Below the pieces are notes generated by a model, which had not been told where the DNA came from, searched no databases, and worked only from the letters and a program-made list of their open reading frames with translations. A stretch of 64,000 nucleotides of DNA, from contig NZ_AP019536.1 in the NCBI RefSeq assembly GCF_018324385.1, forward strand, positions 186,001 through 250,000, given 5' to 3'. The position numbers and the translations under genes were made by a program. The stretch is from Ferrigenium kumadai. Its GTDB lineage: Bacteria > Pseudomonadota > Gammaproteobacteria > Burkholderiales > Gallionellaceae. Each line of letters opens with the position of its first letter. Within the stretch, counting starts at the first letter, position 1. This document shows positions 17,217 through 24,935 of this stretch, in pieces.

Positions 17217-17398
17217 TCTACCTCAAGACCGTATTGATCGTGTTCGGCCTGTTCGCGGGATGGCTGGTGGTACGTGCCCTCGCACGCCGTTTTGCTGCGC
17301 GTCACCCCGAGTTCGGCGCGCTGCGCGAGGAAGGCGAAGGCTGCGGCTGCGGCAACCACCGCTGCGGCGAAGCGCAGTGCAAGCGGACCGCGCACTGA
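17213..17398 (+). CDS. 61-aa one-helix Cys-rich membrane protein, NqrM-like candidate Rnf maturation factor
   Basis: A short gene whose ATG overlaps the rnfA stop by 4 bases, exactly like the other rnf junctions. The product has one membrane helix (residues 5-20, KTVLIVFGLFAGWLVV), a basic stretch (RALARRFAARHP), then a Cys-rich tail with Cys44, Cys46, Cys51 and Cys56 (C-x-C-x4-C-x4-C). Size, topology and cysteine tail recall NqrM (DUF539), needed to assemble the iron centre between NqrD and NqrE. RnfE and RnfA are the homologues of those subunits. The cysteine spacing is not identical to what I recall for NqrM, so homology is not claimed. FeoB-associated Cys-rich proteins have a similar plan. 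ppsA starts 60 bases downstream. Confidence 0.8.
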   Translation: MIYLKTVLIVFGLFAGWLVVRALARRFAARHPEFGALREEGEGCGCGNHRCGEAQCKRTAH

Positions 17399-17458
17399 AG
17401 GATTTTGCCGAGAGATTCGGCGTTTGAAGAAATGTAGTTCAATAAACAGGAGAAGGCT

Positions 17459-19834
17459 ATGCAACCCTACGTCATTCCATTCCAGTCTCTGGGAATAGCG
17501 GACATTCCCGAGGTGGGCGGAAAGAACGCTTCACTCGGCGAGTTGATTTCCAACCTGAGCTCGTCAGGCGTTCAGGTGCCGGGAGGCTTCGCCACCACGG
17601 CGCAGGCCTATCGCGATTTCCTCGCGAACGACGGACTGGACAAGCGTATCGAGCAGACGCTGGAAAGCCTGAACGTGGACGACGTCACGGCGCTGGCCGA
17701 GGCGGGGCGCAAGATCCGCGGCTGGATCGTGGAGGCACCGCTGCCTCAGCGCCTGGAAGAGGAGATCCGCAGCCACTACGCGAAGCTCTCCGCCGAGGGC
17801 GAGGGCAGCTTCGCGGTGCGTTCCTCGGCCACGGCGGAGGACCTGCCGGACGCATCGTTCGCCGGCCAGCAGGAGACCTTCCTCAACATCCACGGCATCG
17901 ACAACATCCTGCACGCGATCCGCGAAGTCTTCGCCTCGCTGTACAACGACCGCGCGATCTCCTATCGCGTGCACAAGGACTTCACCCATGCCGACGTGGC
18001 GCTGTCCGCGGGCGTGCAGCGCATGGTGCGCTCCGACCTGGGCGCGTCCGGCGTGATGTTCACGCTGGACACCGAATCCGGCTTCCGCGACGCGGTGTTC
18101 ATCACCTCGTCCTACGGCCTGGGCGAGATGGTGGTGCAAGGCGCGGTGAATCCGGACGAGTTCTATGTGCACAAGCCGCAGCTGGCCGCAGGTTTCCCGG
18201 CGGTGATCCGCCGCGCGCTGGGCTCCAAGCAGCAGCGCATGGTGTTCGACGAGCAACGCTCCGCCGGACGTTCCTGCCGCATCGAGCCGGTGCCGGCCGC
18301 CGATCAGTCGAAGTTCTCGCTGAACGATGAAGACGTGCTGCAGCTGGCGCGCTACGCTGTATCCATCGAGCAGCATTACGGCCGTCCGATGGACATCGAG
18401 TGGGGCAAGGACGGGCTGGACGGCAAGCTGTACATCCTGCAGGCGCGCCCCGAGACGGTGAAGTCGAATGCGGGCAACGGCGGCACGGAGAAGTACCGTC
18501 TGCAACAGCGCGGCGACGTGCTGGTCGAGGGCCGTGCCATCGGCCAGAAGATCGGCGCGGGCCGCGTGCGCATCGTCGAAAGCACCGCCGAGATGGACAA
18601 GGTGCAGGCAGGCGACGTGCTGGTCACCGACATGACCGACCCGAACTGGGAGCCGGTGATGAAGAAGGCCTCCGCCATCATCACCAACCGCGGCGGGCGC
18701 ACCTGCCATGCTGCGATCATCGCGCGCGAGCTGGGCATCCCGGCCATCGTCGGTTGCGGCCACGCCACCACCGCGTTGCAGGACGGCGAGACCGTCACGG
18801 CTTCCTGTGCCGAGGGCGATACCGGCTATGTGTATCACGGCAAGCTGCCGTTCGAGGTGGTCGTGCACAACGAGGACGAACTGCCCGCCATTCCGGTCAA
18901 GCTGATGCTCAACGTGGGCAACCCCACGCTGGCGTTCGAGTTCGCGCAACTGCCGTCCGCGGGCGTAGGCCTGGCGCGTCTCGAGTTCATCATCAACAAC
19001 CTGATCGGCATCCACCCCAAGGCGGTGCTGGAGCATGACAAGCTGCCGGGCAAGTTGCATGACGCCGTGTTGCAGCGCGCCGCGGGCTATGCGAGCCCGG
19101 AAGAGTTCTACGTCGAGAAGATCACCGAGGGCGTCGCCACGCTGGCCGCGGCGTTCTGGCCGAAGAAGGTCATCGTGCGCATGTCCGACTTCAAGTCGAA
19201 CGAATACCGCAAGCTGATCGGCGGCGAGATCTACGAGCCGATGGAAGAGAACCCGATGATCGGCTTCCGCGGCGCGGGCCGCTACGTCGCGGCGAACTTC
19301 AGCGATTGCTTCGAACTGGAATGCCGTGCGATGAAGCGCGTGCGCGAGAAGCTGGGCTACACCAACGTCGAACTGATGATCCCGTTCGTGCGCACGGTGC
19401 AGGAAGCGAAAGACGTGGTTGCCACACTGGCGAAACACGGCCTGAAGCGCGGCGAGAACGGCCTGCGTCTCATCATGATGTGCGAGATCCCGTCCAACGC
19501 GTTGCTGGCGGAAGAGTTCCTGCAGCACTTCGACGGCTTCTCCATCGGCTCCAACGATCTGACCCAGCTCACGCTCGGTCTGGATCGCGACTCCAGCCTG
19601 GTGGCGGACCGTTTCGACGAACGCGATGCGGCGGTGAAGGCCTTGCTGAAGATGGCGATCACCACCTGCAACCGCCTGGACAAATACGTCGGCATCTGCG
19701 GACAAGGCCCATCTGACCACTTCGATTTCGCGCAGTGGCTGATGGATGCCGGCATCCAGACCATGTCGCTCAATCCCGACACGGTGATCGAGACATGGCG
19801 CAGGTTAGCCGAGAAAGGAAATCCCAAGCCTTAA
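17459..19834 (+). CDS. ppsA: Phosphoenolpyruvate synthase (pyruvate, water dikinase)
   Basis: 791-aa enzyme converting pyruvate + ATP + water to PEP + AMP + Pi. The N-terminal ATP-grasp domain includes [11 protein letters not shown] and [20 protein letters not shown]. The swivelling domain carries the phospho-histidine His417 in [14 protein letters not shown]. The C-terminal PEP barrel holds [15 protein letters not shown] and the catalytic Cys747 in GICGQGPSD. Length matches the family. An AGGAGAAGG-type ribosome site precedes ATG 17459. It is last in the rnf/PFOR run and so sits directly downstream of the enzyme that makes or uses pyruvate; PpsR is encoded at 4283-5098. Confidence 0.96.
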   Translation: MQPYVIPFQSLGIADIPEVGGKNASLGELISNLSSSGVQVPGGFATTAQAYRDFLANDGLDKRIEQTLESLNVDDVTALAEAGRKIRGWIVEAPLPQRLEEEIRSHYAKLSAEGEGSFAVRSSATAEDLPDASFAGQQETFLNIHGIDNILHAIREVFASLYNDRAISYRVHKDFTHADVALSAGVQRMVRSDLGASGVMFTLDTESGFRDAVFITSSYGLGEMVVQGAVNPDEFYVHKPQLAAGFPAVIRRALGSKQQRMVFDEQRSAGRSCRIEPVPAADQSKFSLNDEDVLQLARYAVSIEQHYGRPMDIEWGKDGLDGKLYILQARPETVKSNAGNGGTEKYRLQQRGDVLVEGRAIGQKIGAGRVRIVESTAEMDKVQAGDVLVTDMTDPNWEPVMKKASAIITNRGGRTCHAAIIARELGIPAIVGCGHATTALQDGETVTASCAEGDTGYVYHGKLPFEVVVHNEDELPAIPVKLMLNVGNPTLAFEFAQLPSAGVGLARLEFIINNLIGIHPKAVLEHDKLPGKLHDAVLQRAAGYASPEEFYVEKITEGVATLAAAFWPKKVIVRMSDFKSNEYRKLIGGEIYEPMEENPMIGFRGAGRYVAANFSDCFELECRAMKRVREKLGYTNVELMIPFVRTVQEAKDVVATLAKHGLKRGENGLRLIMMCEIPSNALLAEEFLQHFDGFSIGSNDLTQLTLGLDRDSSLVADRFDERDAAVKALLKMAITTCNRLDKYVGICGQGPSDHFDFAQWLMDAGIQTMSLNPDTVIETWRRLAEKGNPKP

Positions 19835-19845
19835 AACTTGGCGAC

Positions 19846-19881
19846 TACGGCAGCCGGGGAGTGGTGATCCCGGCTGCCGTA
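19846..19881. repeat. Perfect 13-bp inverted repeat after ppsA
   Basis: TACGGCAGCCGGG (19846-19858) and CCCGGCTGCCGTA (19869-19881) are exact inverted copies around a 10-base loop, 12 bases after the ppsA stop codon. There is no T-run directly after, so it is not a canonical terminator. It may protect the transcript 3' end or be a dispersed palindrome. Confidence 0.7.
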
Positions 19882-19932
19882 CCTCCCTGCCGGACACGCA
19901 ATGCGTCCGGAATCACCGGTAGTACTTCCTCT

Positions 19933-19979
19933 CCCCCTCTCCCGTTCCACTCTCCCTTTTTGGGGAGAGGGGGCTTTTT
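19933..19979 (+). terminator. Rho-independent terminator of the rnf-PFOR-ppsA operon
   Basis: CCCCCTCTCCC (19933-19943) pairs with GGGAGAGGGGG (19963-19973) to give an 11-bp stem with a 19-base loop, followed by CTTTTT. It lies about 100 bases downstream of ppsA and before the tRNA gene, and is the end expected for the long operon. Confidence 0.75.
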
Positions 19980-20108
19980 CCCTTGTCTCTGCAGTTCCGG
20001 ATTTCCTCACGTATTTACGAGCGTGCGCAACGGTTTGTCTGTGTCGCGGGCTGGATTTGCGTTGGACTGAACCGCCAAAAAACGCTATGCTGCGCGCCTT
20101 CAAGCAAT

Positions 20109-20185
20109 GCGCCCGTAGCTCAGTTGGATAGAGTATTGGTTTCCGAAGCCAAGGGTCACAGGTTCGACTCCTGTCGGGCGCGCCA
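20109..20185 (+). tRNA. tRNA-Arg (anticodon CCG)
   Basis: 77-nt cloverleaf with the 3' CCA encoded. The acceptor stem GCGCCCG pairs with CGGGCGC, followed by discriminator G and CCA. The D arm is AGCTCAGTTGGATAGAG, and the anticodon stem TTGGT/GCCAA encloses the loop TTCCGAA with anticodon CCG (reads CGG, Arg). The T arm is ACAGGTTCGACTCCTGT. All stems pair by eye. Confidence 0.95.
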
Positions 20186-20192
20186 CATATTC

Positions 20193-20227
20193 AAAAGGCT
20201 TATTTCTCAATGGAATAGGCCTTTTTT
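20193..20227 (+). terminator. Terminator after tRNA-Arg
   Basis: AAAAGGCTTATT (from 20193) pairs with AATAGGCCTTTT (one G-U position) around TCTCAATGG, followed by further T residues. It begins 8 bases after the tRNA CCA end and fits a factor-independent terminator for the tRNA transcript. Confidence 0.75.
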
Positions 20228-20611
20228 ATTTCCATCGTCAACACAAACGTGTGTCCAAGTTCCTTCGAAAATGGCACGAGACGTGGCATTCGGCGCGATC
20301 ACTTCTGATAAACTCCGCCCCCGCTGTCGTACCTGTTTCGTGTTGGCTTGCCGTAACGCCGTTTCATTTGTTAAGTGAATCGGGTCAGACGGCCTGCGAG
20401 TGGCTGACACCAACCGGGGCGATGGTATGTACCGTATCAACGCGCTGCCACTGTGCAGGTCAGCAGATCCTATGAGGTGCGAAGCTTCGCCTTACTTCAG
20501 CAGTGAGGAGCGGGAGCTTTTTCCATGCATGAACGATGCGTGGGAGTATCTTCATTTCTGTCCTTTCCTCGCATGGTCCTGGCTGCGCCCACTTTTCATA
20601 TAGGGGCAGTT
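20228..20611. other. 384-base gap upstream of the PhnD-type ABC importer; no gene supported
   Basis: Short frames here lack convincing starts, ribosome sites or recognisable products. The stretch must carry the promoter and leader of the ABC importer operon starting at 20612. A B12-box-like string (GGTCAGACGGCCTGC at 20384-20398) and a later GCCACTG occur, but in the wrong order for a cobalamin riboswitch. I assign no regulatory element. Confidence 0.4.
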
Positions 20612-21478
20612 ATGACTTCAAAAAACATCAGATCACTCTTCGCAACCGTATTCGCGTCCATAGCGCTCTTGTCGGCCAGCCTGTCTGTGGCGGAACCGGT
20701 CTTGCGCGTGTCCGCGATCCCGGACGAATCGCCTACCGAGTTGCAGCGCAAGTTCAAGCCCATGGGCGAGTATCTGGAAAAGAAACTGGGCATGAAGGTG
20801 GAGTTCACCCCCGTTACCGATTACGCCGCTTCGGTGGAAGGTCTGATCAACAACAAGCTGGACCTGGTGTGGTTCGGCGGTTTTACCTTTGTCCAGGCCA
20901 AGGTGCGCAGCAACAACAAGGTGATCCCGCTGGTGCAGCGCGAGGAAGACGAGAAATTCAAGTCGGTGTTCATCACCACGCGTAACGACATCAAGACGCT
21001 GCAGGACCTGAAAGGCAAGACATTCACTTTCGGTTCCGAGTCTTCCACTTCGGGTCATCTGATGCCCCGTTCCTTTTTGCTGGCGGCCAACATCAATCCG
21101 GACACCGACATGAAGCGCATCGCCTTTTCCGGCGCACATGATGCGACGGTCGCTGCCGTGGCAGGCGGCAAGGTGGATGCGGGAGCGCTGAATATCTCCG
21201 TATGGGAGAAGCTGGTGTCGCAGGGCAAGGTGGACGCCAATGCCGTTCGCGTGTTCTACACCACCCCTGGCTACTATGACTACAACTGGACGGTGCGTGC
21301 CGACATGGACCCGGCATTGCGCAAGAAACTGATGAACGCCTTCCTCGCGCTGGACAAGAACAATGCCGGCGACAAGGAGATCCTCGATCTGCAACGCGCA
21401 TCGCGATTCATTCCGACCAAGGCGGAGAATTACGGTGCGATCGAAAGCGCGGCGCGCAACGCAGGCCTGCTGAAGTAA
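20612..21478 (+). CDS. PhnD-family ABC transporter periplasmic binding protein (putative selenate/oxyanion-type)
   Basis: 288-aa exported substrate-binding protein. Start at ATG 20612 gives a clean signal peptide (KNIRSLFATVFASIALLSASLSVA, cleaved near residue 24). The mature protein begins EPVLRVSAIPDESPTELQRK, with LDLVWFGGFTFVQA, FTFGSESSTSGHLMPRSFL and SGAHDATVAAVAGGKVDAGAL. It belongs to the phosphonate-binding-like PhnD/PtxB superfamily. This subgroup is, to my recollection, labelled putative selenate-binding in family models, but the ligand is not shown by the sequence; phosphonate or phosphite are alternatives. The ATPase follows 2 bases after the stop. Confidence 0.88.
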   Translation: MTSKNIRSLFATVFASIALLSASLSVAEPVLRVSAIPDESPTELQRKFKPMGEYLEKKLGMKVEFTPVTDYAASVEGLINNKLDLVWFGGFTFVQAKVRSNNKVIPLVQREEDEKFKSVFITTRNDIKTLQDLKGKTFTFGSESSTSGHLMPRSFLLAANINPDTDMKRIAFSGAHDATVAAVAGGKVDAGALNISVWEKLVSQGKVDANAVRVFYTTPGYYDYNWTVRADMDPALRKKLMNAFLALDKNNAGDKEILDLQRASRFIPTKAENYGAIESAARNAGLLK

Positions 21479-21480
21479 GC

Positions 21481-22299
21481 ATGTCGTTCGTTTTACGTGG
21501 CGTCAGCGTGCGCCATGCGTCGGCCGAGCGCAGGGATACTTCTCACGCCCTGAGCGATGTCAGCCTGTCGATCGATCAGGGCGAGCAGGTCGCCCTGATC
21601 GGCCCATCGGGCGCGGGCAAGACGACCTTGCTGCACACCCTGGCCTGCGCGCATCCGCCTGTATCCGGTGAGTTTTCCGCTTTCGGTGTGGAGCCGTGGG
21701 CCATGAAGCATACCGAGCGTCATGCACTGCGTGCGCGTCTGTTTCTCGCTCCGCAGACTCCCCCGTTGCCGCCACGGCAACGCGTGGTGACTGCCGTGCT
21801 GGCCGGATGCTTGCCGCAGTGGAGTTTCTGGCGATCCATCGCATCCCTGATCAGGCCGAGCGATGCCGGGGCCGCATACGATGCGCTGGCGCGCTTCAAC
21901 CTTCAGGACAAACTGTATGCGCGGGTGGACCGCTTGTCGGGCGGCGAGCGGCAACGTTGCGGGCTGGCGCGCCTGCTGGTGTCCAAGGCGGATGCATTTC
22001 TGGTGGATGAGCCGCTTTCCGCGCTCGACCCCGCGCTGTCACTGCAGACGCTAACCACCTTGCAGCAGGAAGCTGCGGCTCGCAACGCCACACTGGTCTG
22101 CAGCCTTCATCAGGTCGAGCTCGCGCTTGGAAATTTCCCGCGCATCGTTGGCCTGCGTGATGGCCGCATCGTCTTCGATGCCCCTCGTGCAGAGGTGACC
22201 GATGCGATGATCGCGGCGCTGTACCGCAACGCGAGGCACGACGAAGATGGCGATCATGCTGTCCAACAATCGCCGGAAGGCGTCTGCACGCACTGCTGA
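21481..22299 (+). CDS. PhnC-like ABC transporter ATP-binding protein
   Basis: 272-aa ATPase of the importer. Walker A is GPSGAGKTTLL (about residues 41-51), the signature is LSGGERQRCGLARLL, Walker B is AFLVDEPLSALDP, and the H-loop is CSLHQVELAL. It lies directly between the binding protein and two permeases, all on the same strand with gaps of a few bases, so this is a complete importer operon. The C-terminal tail after residue 255 is poorly conserved. Confidence 0.93.
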   Translation: MSFVLRGVSVRHASAERRDTSHALSDVSLSIDQGEQVALIGPSGAGKTTLLHTLACAHPPVSGEFSAFGVEPWAMKHTERHALRARLFLAPQTPPLPPRQRVVTAVLAGCLPQWSFWRSIASLIRPSDAGAAYDALARFNLQDKLYARVDRLSGGERQRCGLARLLVSKADAFLVDEPLSALDPALSLQTLTTLQQEAAARNATLVCSLHQVELALGNFPRIVGLRDGRIVFDAPRAEVTDAMIAALYRNARHDEDGDHAVQQSPEGVCTHC

Positions 22300-22305
22300 T
22301 CCTAG

Positions 22306-23145
22306 ATGGGCATGTCCGTCAACGCCTCTCATCACTATCCCGATCCTGCATGGCGAGGTCGTGTCACGGCTACGCTTGTCGCGCTGATATTGCTGTGGCC
22401 CATGCTGGTCGCCAGCGAGTTCAAGCCGTGGATATTGCTGGATGAGCAAAGCCTTGGGGCGACCTGGAACTTCCTTTCCGGCTTCTTCCCGCCCGCGCAT
22501 TCGAGCGAATTTCTGTCGCTGATCCTGGAGGCCACCTGGCAAACCGTTGCCATCGCAACGGCGGGTTTGACGCTGGCGCTGCTGGGCGCGGTTCCGCTGA
22601 CGTTGCTGGCGACGGAATCGTTGTCGGTCTCGCGCCTGGAATCCGGCCGCATGCGCCTCGCCAGCGCCGCAGTCAGGCAGGCGGCCCGCTGGCTGTTGGT
22701 GCTGCTGCGCAGTGTGCCGGAACTGGTCTGGGCATTGCTTCTGGTGCGTATCGTCGGCCTGGGACCGACGGCCGGCGTCTTGGCCATCGCGCTGACCTAC
22801 AGCGGCATGCTCGGCAAGGTCTATGCGGAGATCCTTGAGTCATCCGAATCCCATGCCACACAGTCGCTGCTGAAGAACGGCAGCGGCCGGCTGGCCGCAT
22901 TGTTTTATGGTGCCTTGCCGGCATCTGCTTCCGAGTTGGTGTCCTACACCACTTTCCGCTGGGAGTGCGCGATCCGCGGTTCGGTGGTCATGGGATTCGT
23001 CGGGGCCGGCGGGATCGGCCAGCGCATGGATGAGTCGATGAAGATGCTGGCAGGCGATGAGGTCTCCACGATGTTGATCGTCTTCGTGCTGCTGGTGGCT
23101 TGTGCCGATCTGGTCAGCACTTTCCTGCGCAAGCGTCTGGGCTGA
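22306..23145 (+). CDS. PhnE/PtxC-like ABC transporter permease 1
   Basis: 279-aa inner-membrane permease with about six helices. The ATPase-coupling (EAA-like) loop is around SESHATQSLLKNGSGRLAALFYGALPASASEL. LLVLLRSVPELVWALLLVRIVGLGPTAGVLAIAL and the GFVGAGGIGQ motif are hallmarks of PhnE permeases. It starts at ATG 22306 (alternative ATG 22312). It is followed within 1 base by a second, homologous permease, so the channel is probably a heterodimer. Confidence 0.9.
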   Translation: MGMSVNASHHYPDPAWRGRVTATLVALILLWPMLVASEFKPWILLDEQSLGATWNFLSGFFPPAHSSEFLSLILEATWQTVAIATAGLTLALLGAVPLTLLATESLSVSRLESGRMRLASAAVRQAARWLLVLLRSVPELVWALLLVRIVGLGPTAGVLAIALTYSGMLGKVYAEILESSESHATQSLLKNGSGRLAALFYGALPASASELVSYTTFRWECAIRGSVVMGFVGAGGIGQRMDESMKMLAGDEVSTMLIVFVLLVACADLVSTFLRKRLG

Positions 23146-23146
23146 T

Positions 23147-23944
23147 ATGAATAAACGCCGCCCGTCTCCGCCGCCTGTCGTCGAGCCCGCCACCGTCGTG
23201 TTGCTGGTCGGGATATTGGCGCTGGTCTGCGCCAGCTTTTACTCGCTGAGCATCAAATGGGGCGAGCTTTTCACCGCCGATGCAGTGCGTTCAAGCCTGG
23301 AGTTTCTGCGCGGTTTCACGCCGCCGGAATTGGCTGGGCCTTTCCTGGTGAAGATCGCAGAGGGCATGCTGGAAACCCTGTCCATGTCTGCACTGGGAAC
23401 GGCCATCGCATTCGTGTTCGGTATCGCACTGGCATTGCCGGCCAGCGGAAGGTTCGGCGCCGTCGCCCGCCCGCTCATTCGCCTGGCACTCAATATATTG
23501 CGATCGATTCCCGAGCTGGTCTGGGCCGTCATATTGCTGGTTGCCGCCGGGCTAGGGCCATTCGCCGGCACATTGGCACTGGCCGTGCACACCACCGGCG
23601 TGCTTGGCCGCCTGTTCGCCGACGCGTTCGAGAACCTGCCGTCCGCGCCGGAAGCTACCCTGCGCATCAACGGCGCAAGACCGATGGCCGCATTCTTTTA
23701 CGCGGCATTGCCGCAGGTCTCGCCGCAACTGATGTCCTACACGCTGTATCGCTGGGAGAACAATATCCGCGCCGCGGCCATCCTGGGGGTGGTCGGTGCC
23801 GGCGGGCTGGGGCAGATGCTGAAATACCACCTTTCCTTGTTCCAGATGCAGCAGGCCGCCAGTGTGATCTTCGCGATGCTGTTGATGATCGCCGCGGTGG
23901 ATGGAATCAGCTTCTGGCTGCGACGCAGATTGACCGGCAACTAG
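23147..23944 (+). CDS. PhnE/PtxC-like ABC transporter permease 2
   Basis: 265-aa paralogue of the preceding permease, sharing RSIPELVWAVILLVAAGLGPFAGTLALA, the INGARPMAAFFYAALPQVSPQL coupling loop and GVVGAGGLGQML. The N-terminus MNKRRPSPPPVVEP is cytoplasmic and Pro-rich. Start ATG 23147 overlaps no coding sequence and follows the previous stop by one base. Last gene of the importer operon; no strong terminator is visible in the 250 bases that follow. Confidence 0.9.
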   Translation: MNKRRPSPPPVVEPATVVLLVGILALVCASFYSLSIKWGELFTADAVRSSLEFLRGFTPPELAGPFLVKIAEGMLETLSMSALGTAIAFVFGIALALPASGRFGAVARPLIRLALNILRSIPELVWAVILLVAAGLGPFAGTLALAVHTTGVLGRLFADAFENLPSAPEATLRINGARPMAAFFYAALPQVSPQLMSYTLYRWENNIRAAAILGVVGAGGLGQMLKYHLSLFQMQQAASVIFAMLLMIAAVDGISFWLRRRLTGN

Positions 23945-24197
23945 ATGTCGCAGCCCTCAGTCGGGTGATGCCGAAATTCGGTTAATCCCGCTGAAAATAC
24001 TGGTATCTTGGTATTGCGGTTATGACTTGGCAGTTCAATCATCAACAACGATGAGACCGTTATAGGGCGCCGTTTGCACTATGGTATTCGTGGCAAGTCG
24101 CGCTCGTTCTCCTTGTTCCGGTCACCCTGAAGATGTCATGTCCGATATAGTGGTTTTTAAATAGTCAGAGTATTCCTGTGAGTTAGGTAGATCGCAT

Positions 24198-24935
24198 ATG
24201 ACTGATTCGGACAAAAACGCTGCAACGGCCTCGCGCCCGATCTTCGAGGCGCGCGGCCTCACCAAGGTCTACCAGATGGGCGAGGTGCAGGTGCAGGCCT
24301 TGCGCGGGATCGATCTTGACCTGTACGCCGGTGAGTTCGTCGTGTTGCTGGGGCCATCGGGGAGCGGCAAGTCGACCCTGCTCAATATCCTGGGCGGACT
24401 CGATACGCCGACCACAGGATCGGTGAGGTATGCCGACCACGACCTCACCCTGAACGACGATGCTGCGATGACGCATTATCGCCGCTCGCATATCGGCTTC
24501 GTGTTTCAGTTCTACAACCTCATTCCCAGCCTGACCGCGCGAGAGAACGTCGCCCTCGTCACCGAGATCGCCGAAAACCCGATGACGCCTGAGGAGGCGT
24601 TGGGGTTGGTGGGGCTGGCTCAGCGCGTCGATCATTTCCCGACCCAGATGTCCGGCGGCGAGCAGCAGCGCGTAGCGATCGCGCGCGCCGTGGCCAAGCG
24701 TCCCCAGGTGCTGCTGTGCGACGAGCCGACCGGCGCTCTCGATGCCCAGACCGGGGTGATGGTGCTGGATGTGATCGCGCGGGTGAATCGGGATCTGGGA
24801 ACGACCACGGTGGTGATCACGCACAATGCGGTGATCGCGGCGATGGCCGATCGCGTGGTGTATCTCGGCGACGGCCTGGTGGCGCGCATCGAGCGCAACG
24901 AATACAAGAAACTCGCCACGGAACTCCGCTGGTGA
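24198..24935 (+). CDS. ABC exporter ATP-binding protein, LolD/MacB-like
   Basis: 245-aa ATPase with Walker [18 protein letters not shown]-loop [10 protein letters not shown], signature [15 protein letters not shown], Walker [12 protein letters not shown] and H-loop VVITHNAVI. These are the features of the MacB/LolD/FtsE-type ATPases that drive FtsX-like permeases. ATG 24198 is preceded by a weak ribosome site. The stop overlaps the start of the permease (GTG 24932) by 4 bases. It forms a three-gene unit with the permease and a membrane-fusion protein. Confidence 0.93.
   Translation: MTDSDKNAATASRPIFEARGLTKVYQMGEVQVQALRGIDLDLYAGEFVVLLGPSGSGKSTLLNILGGLDTPTTGSVRYADHDLTLNDDAAMTHYRRSHIGFVFQFYNLIPSLTARENVALVTEIAENPMTPEEALGLVGLAQRVDHFPTQMSGGEQQRVAIARAVAKRPQVLLCDEPTGALDAQTGVMVLDVIARVNRDLGTTTVVITHNAVIAAMADRVVYLGDGLVARIERNEYKKLATELRW

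Noticed and set aside
17399..17458. Separate promoter for ppsA in the 60-base gap
   Set aside because: No convincing -35/-10 pair and no terminator after the small Cys-rich gene; treated as part of the operon.
20384..20445. Possible cobalamin riboswitch (GGTCAGACGGCCTGC resembling a B12 box, later GCCACTG)
   Set aside because: The B12 box must come after the GCCACTG element; here the order is reversed and the rest of the aptamer core is missing.
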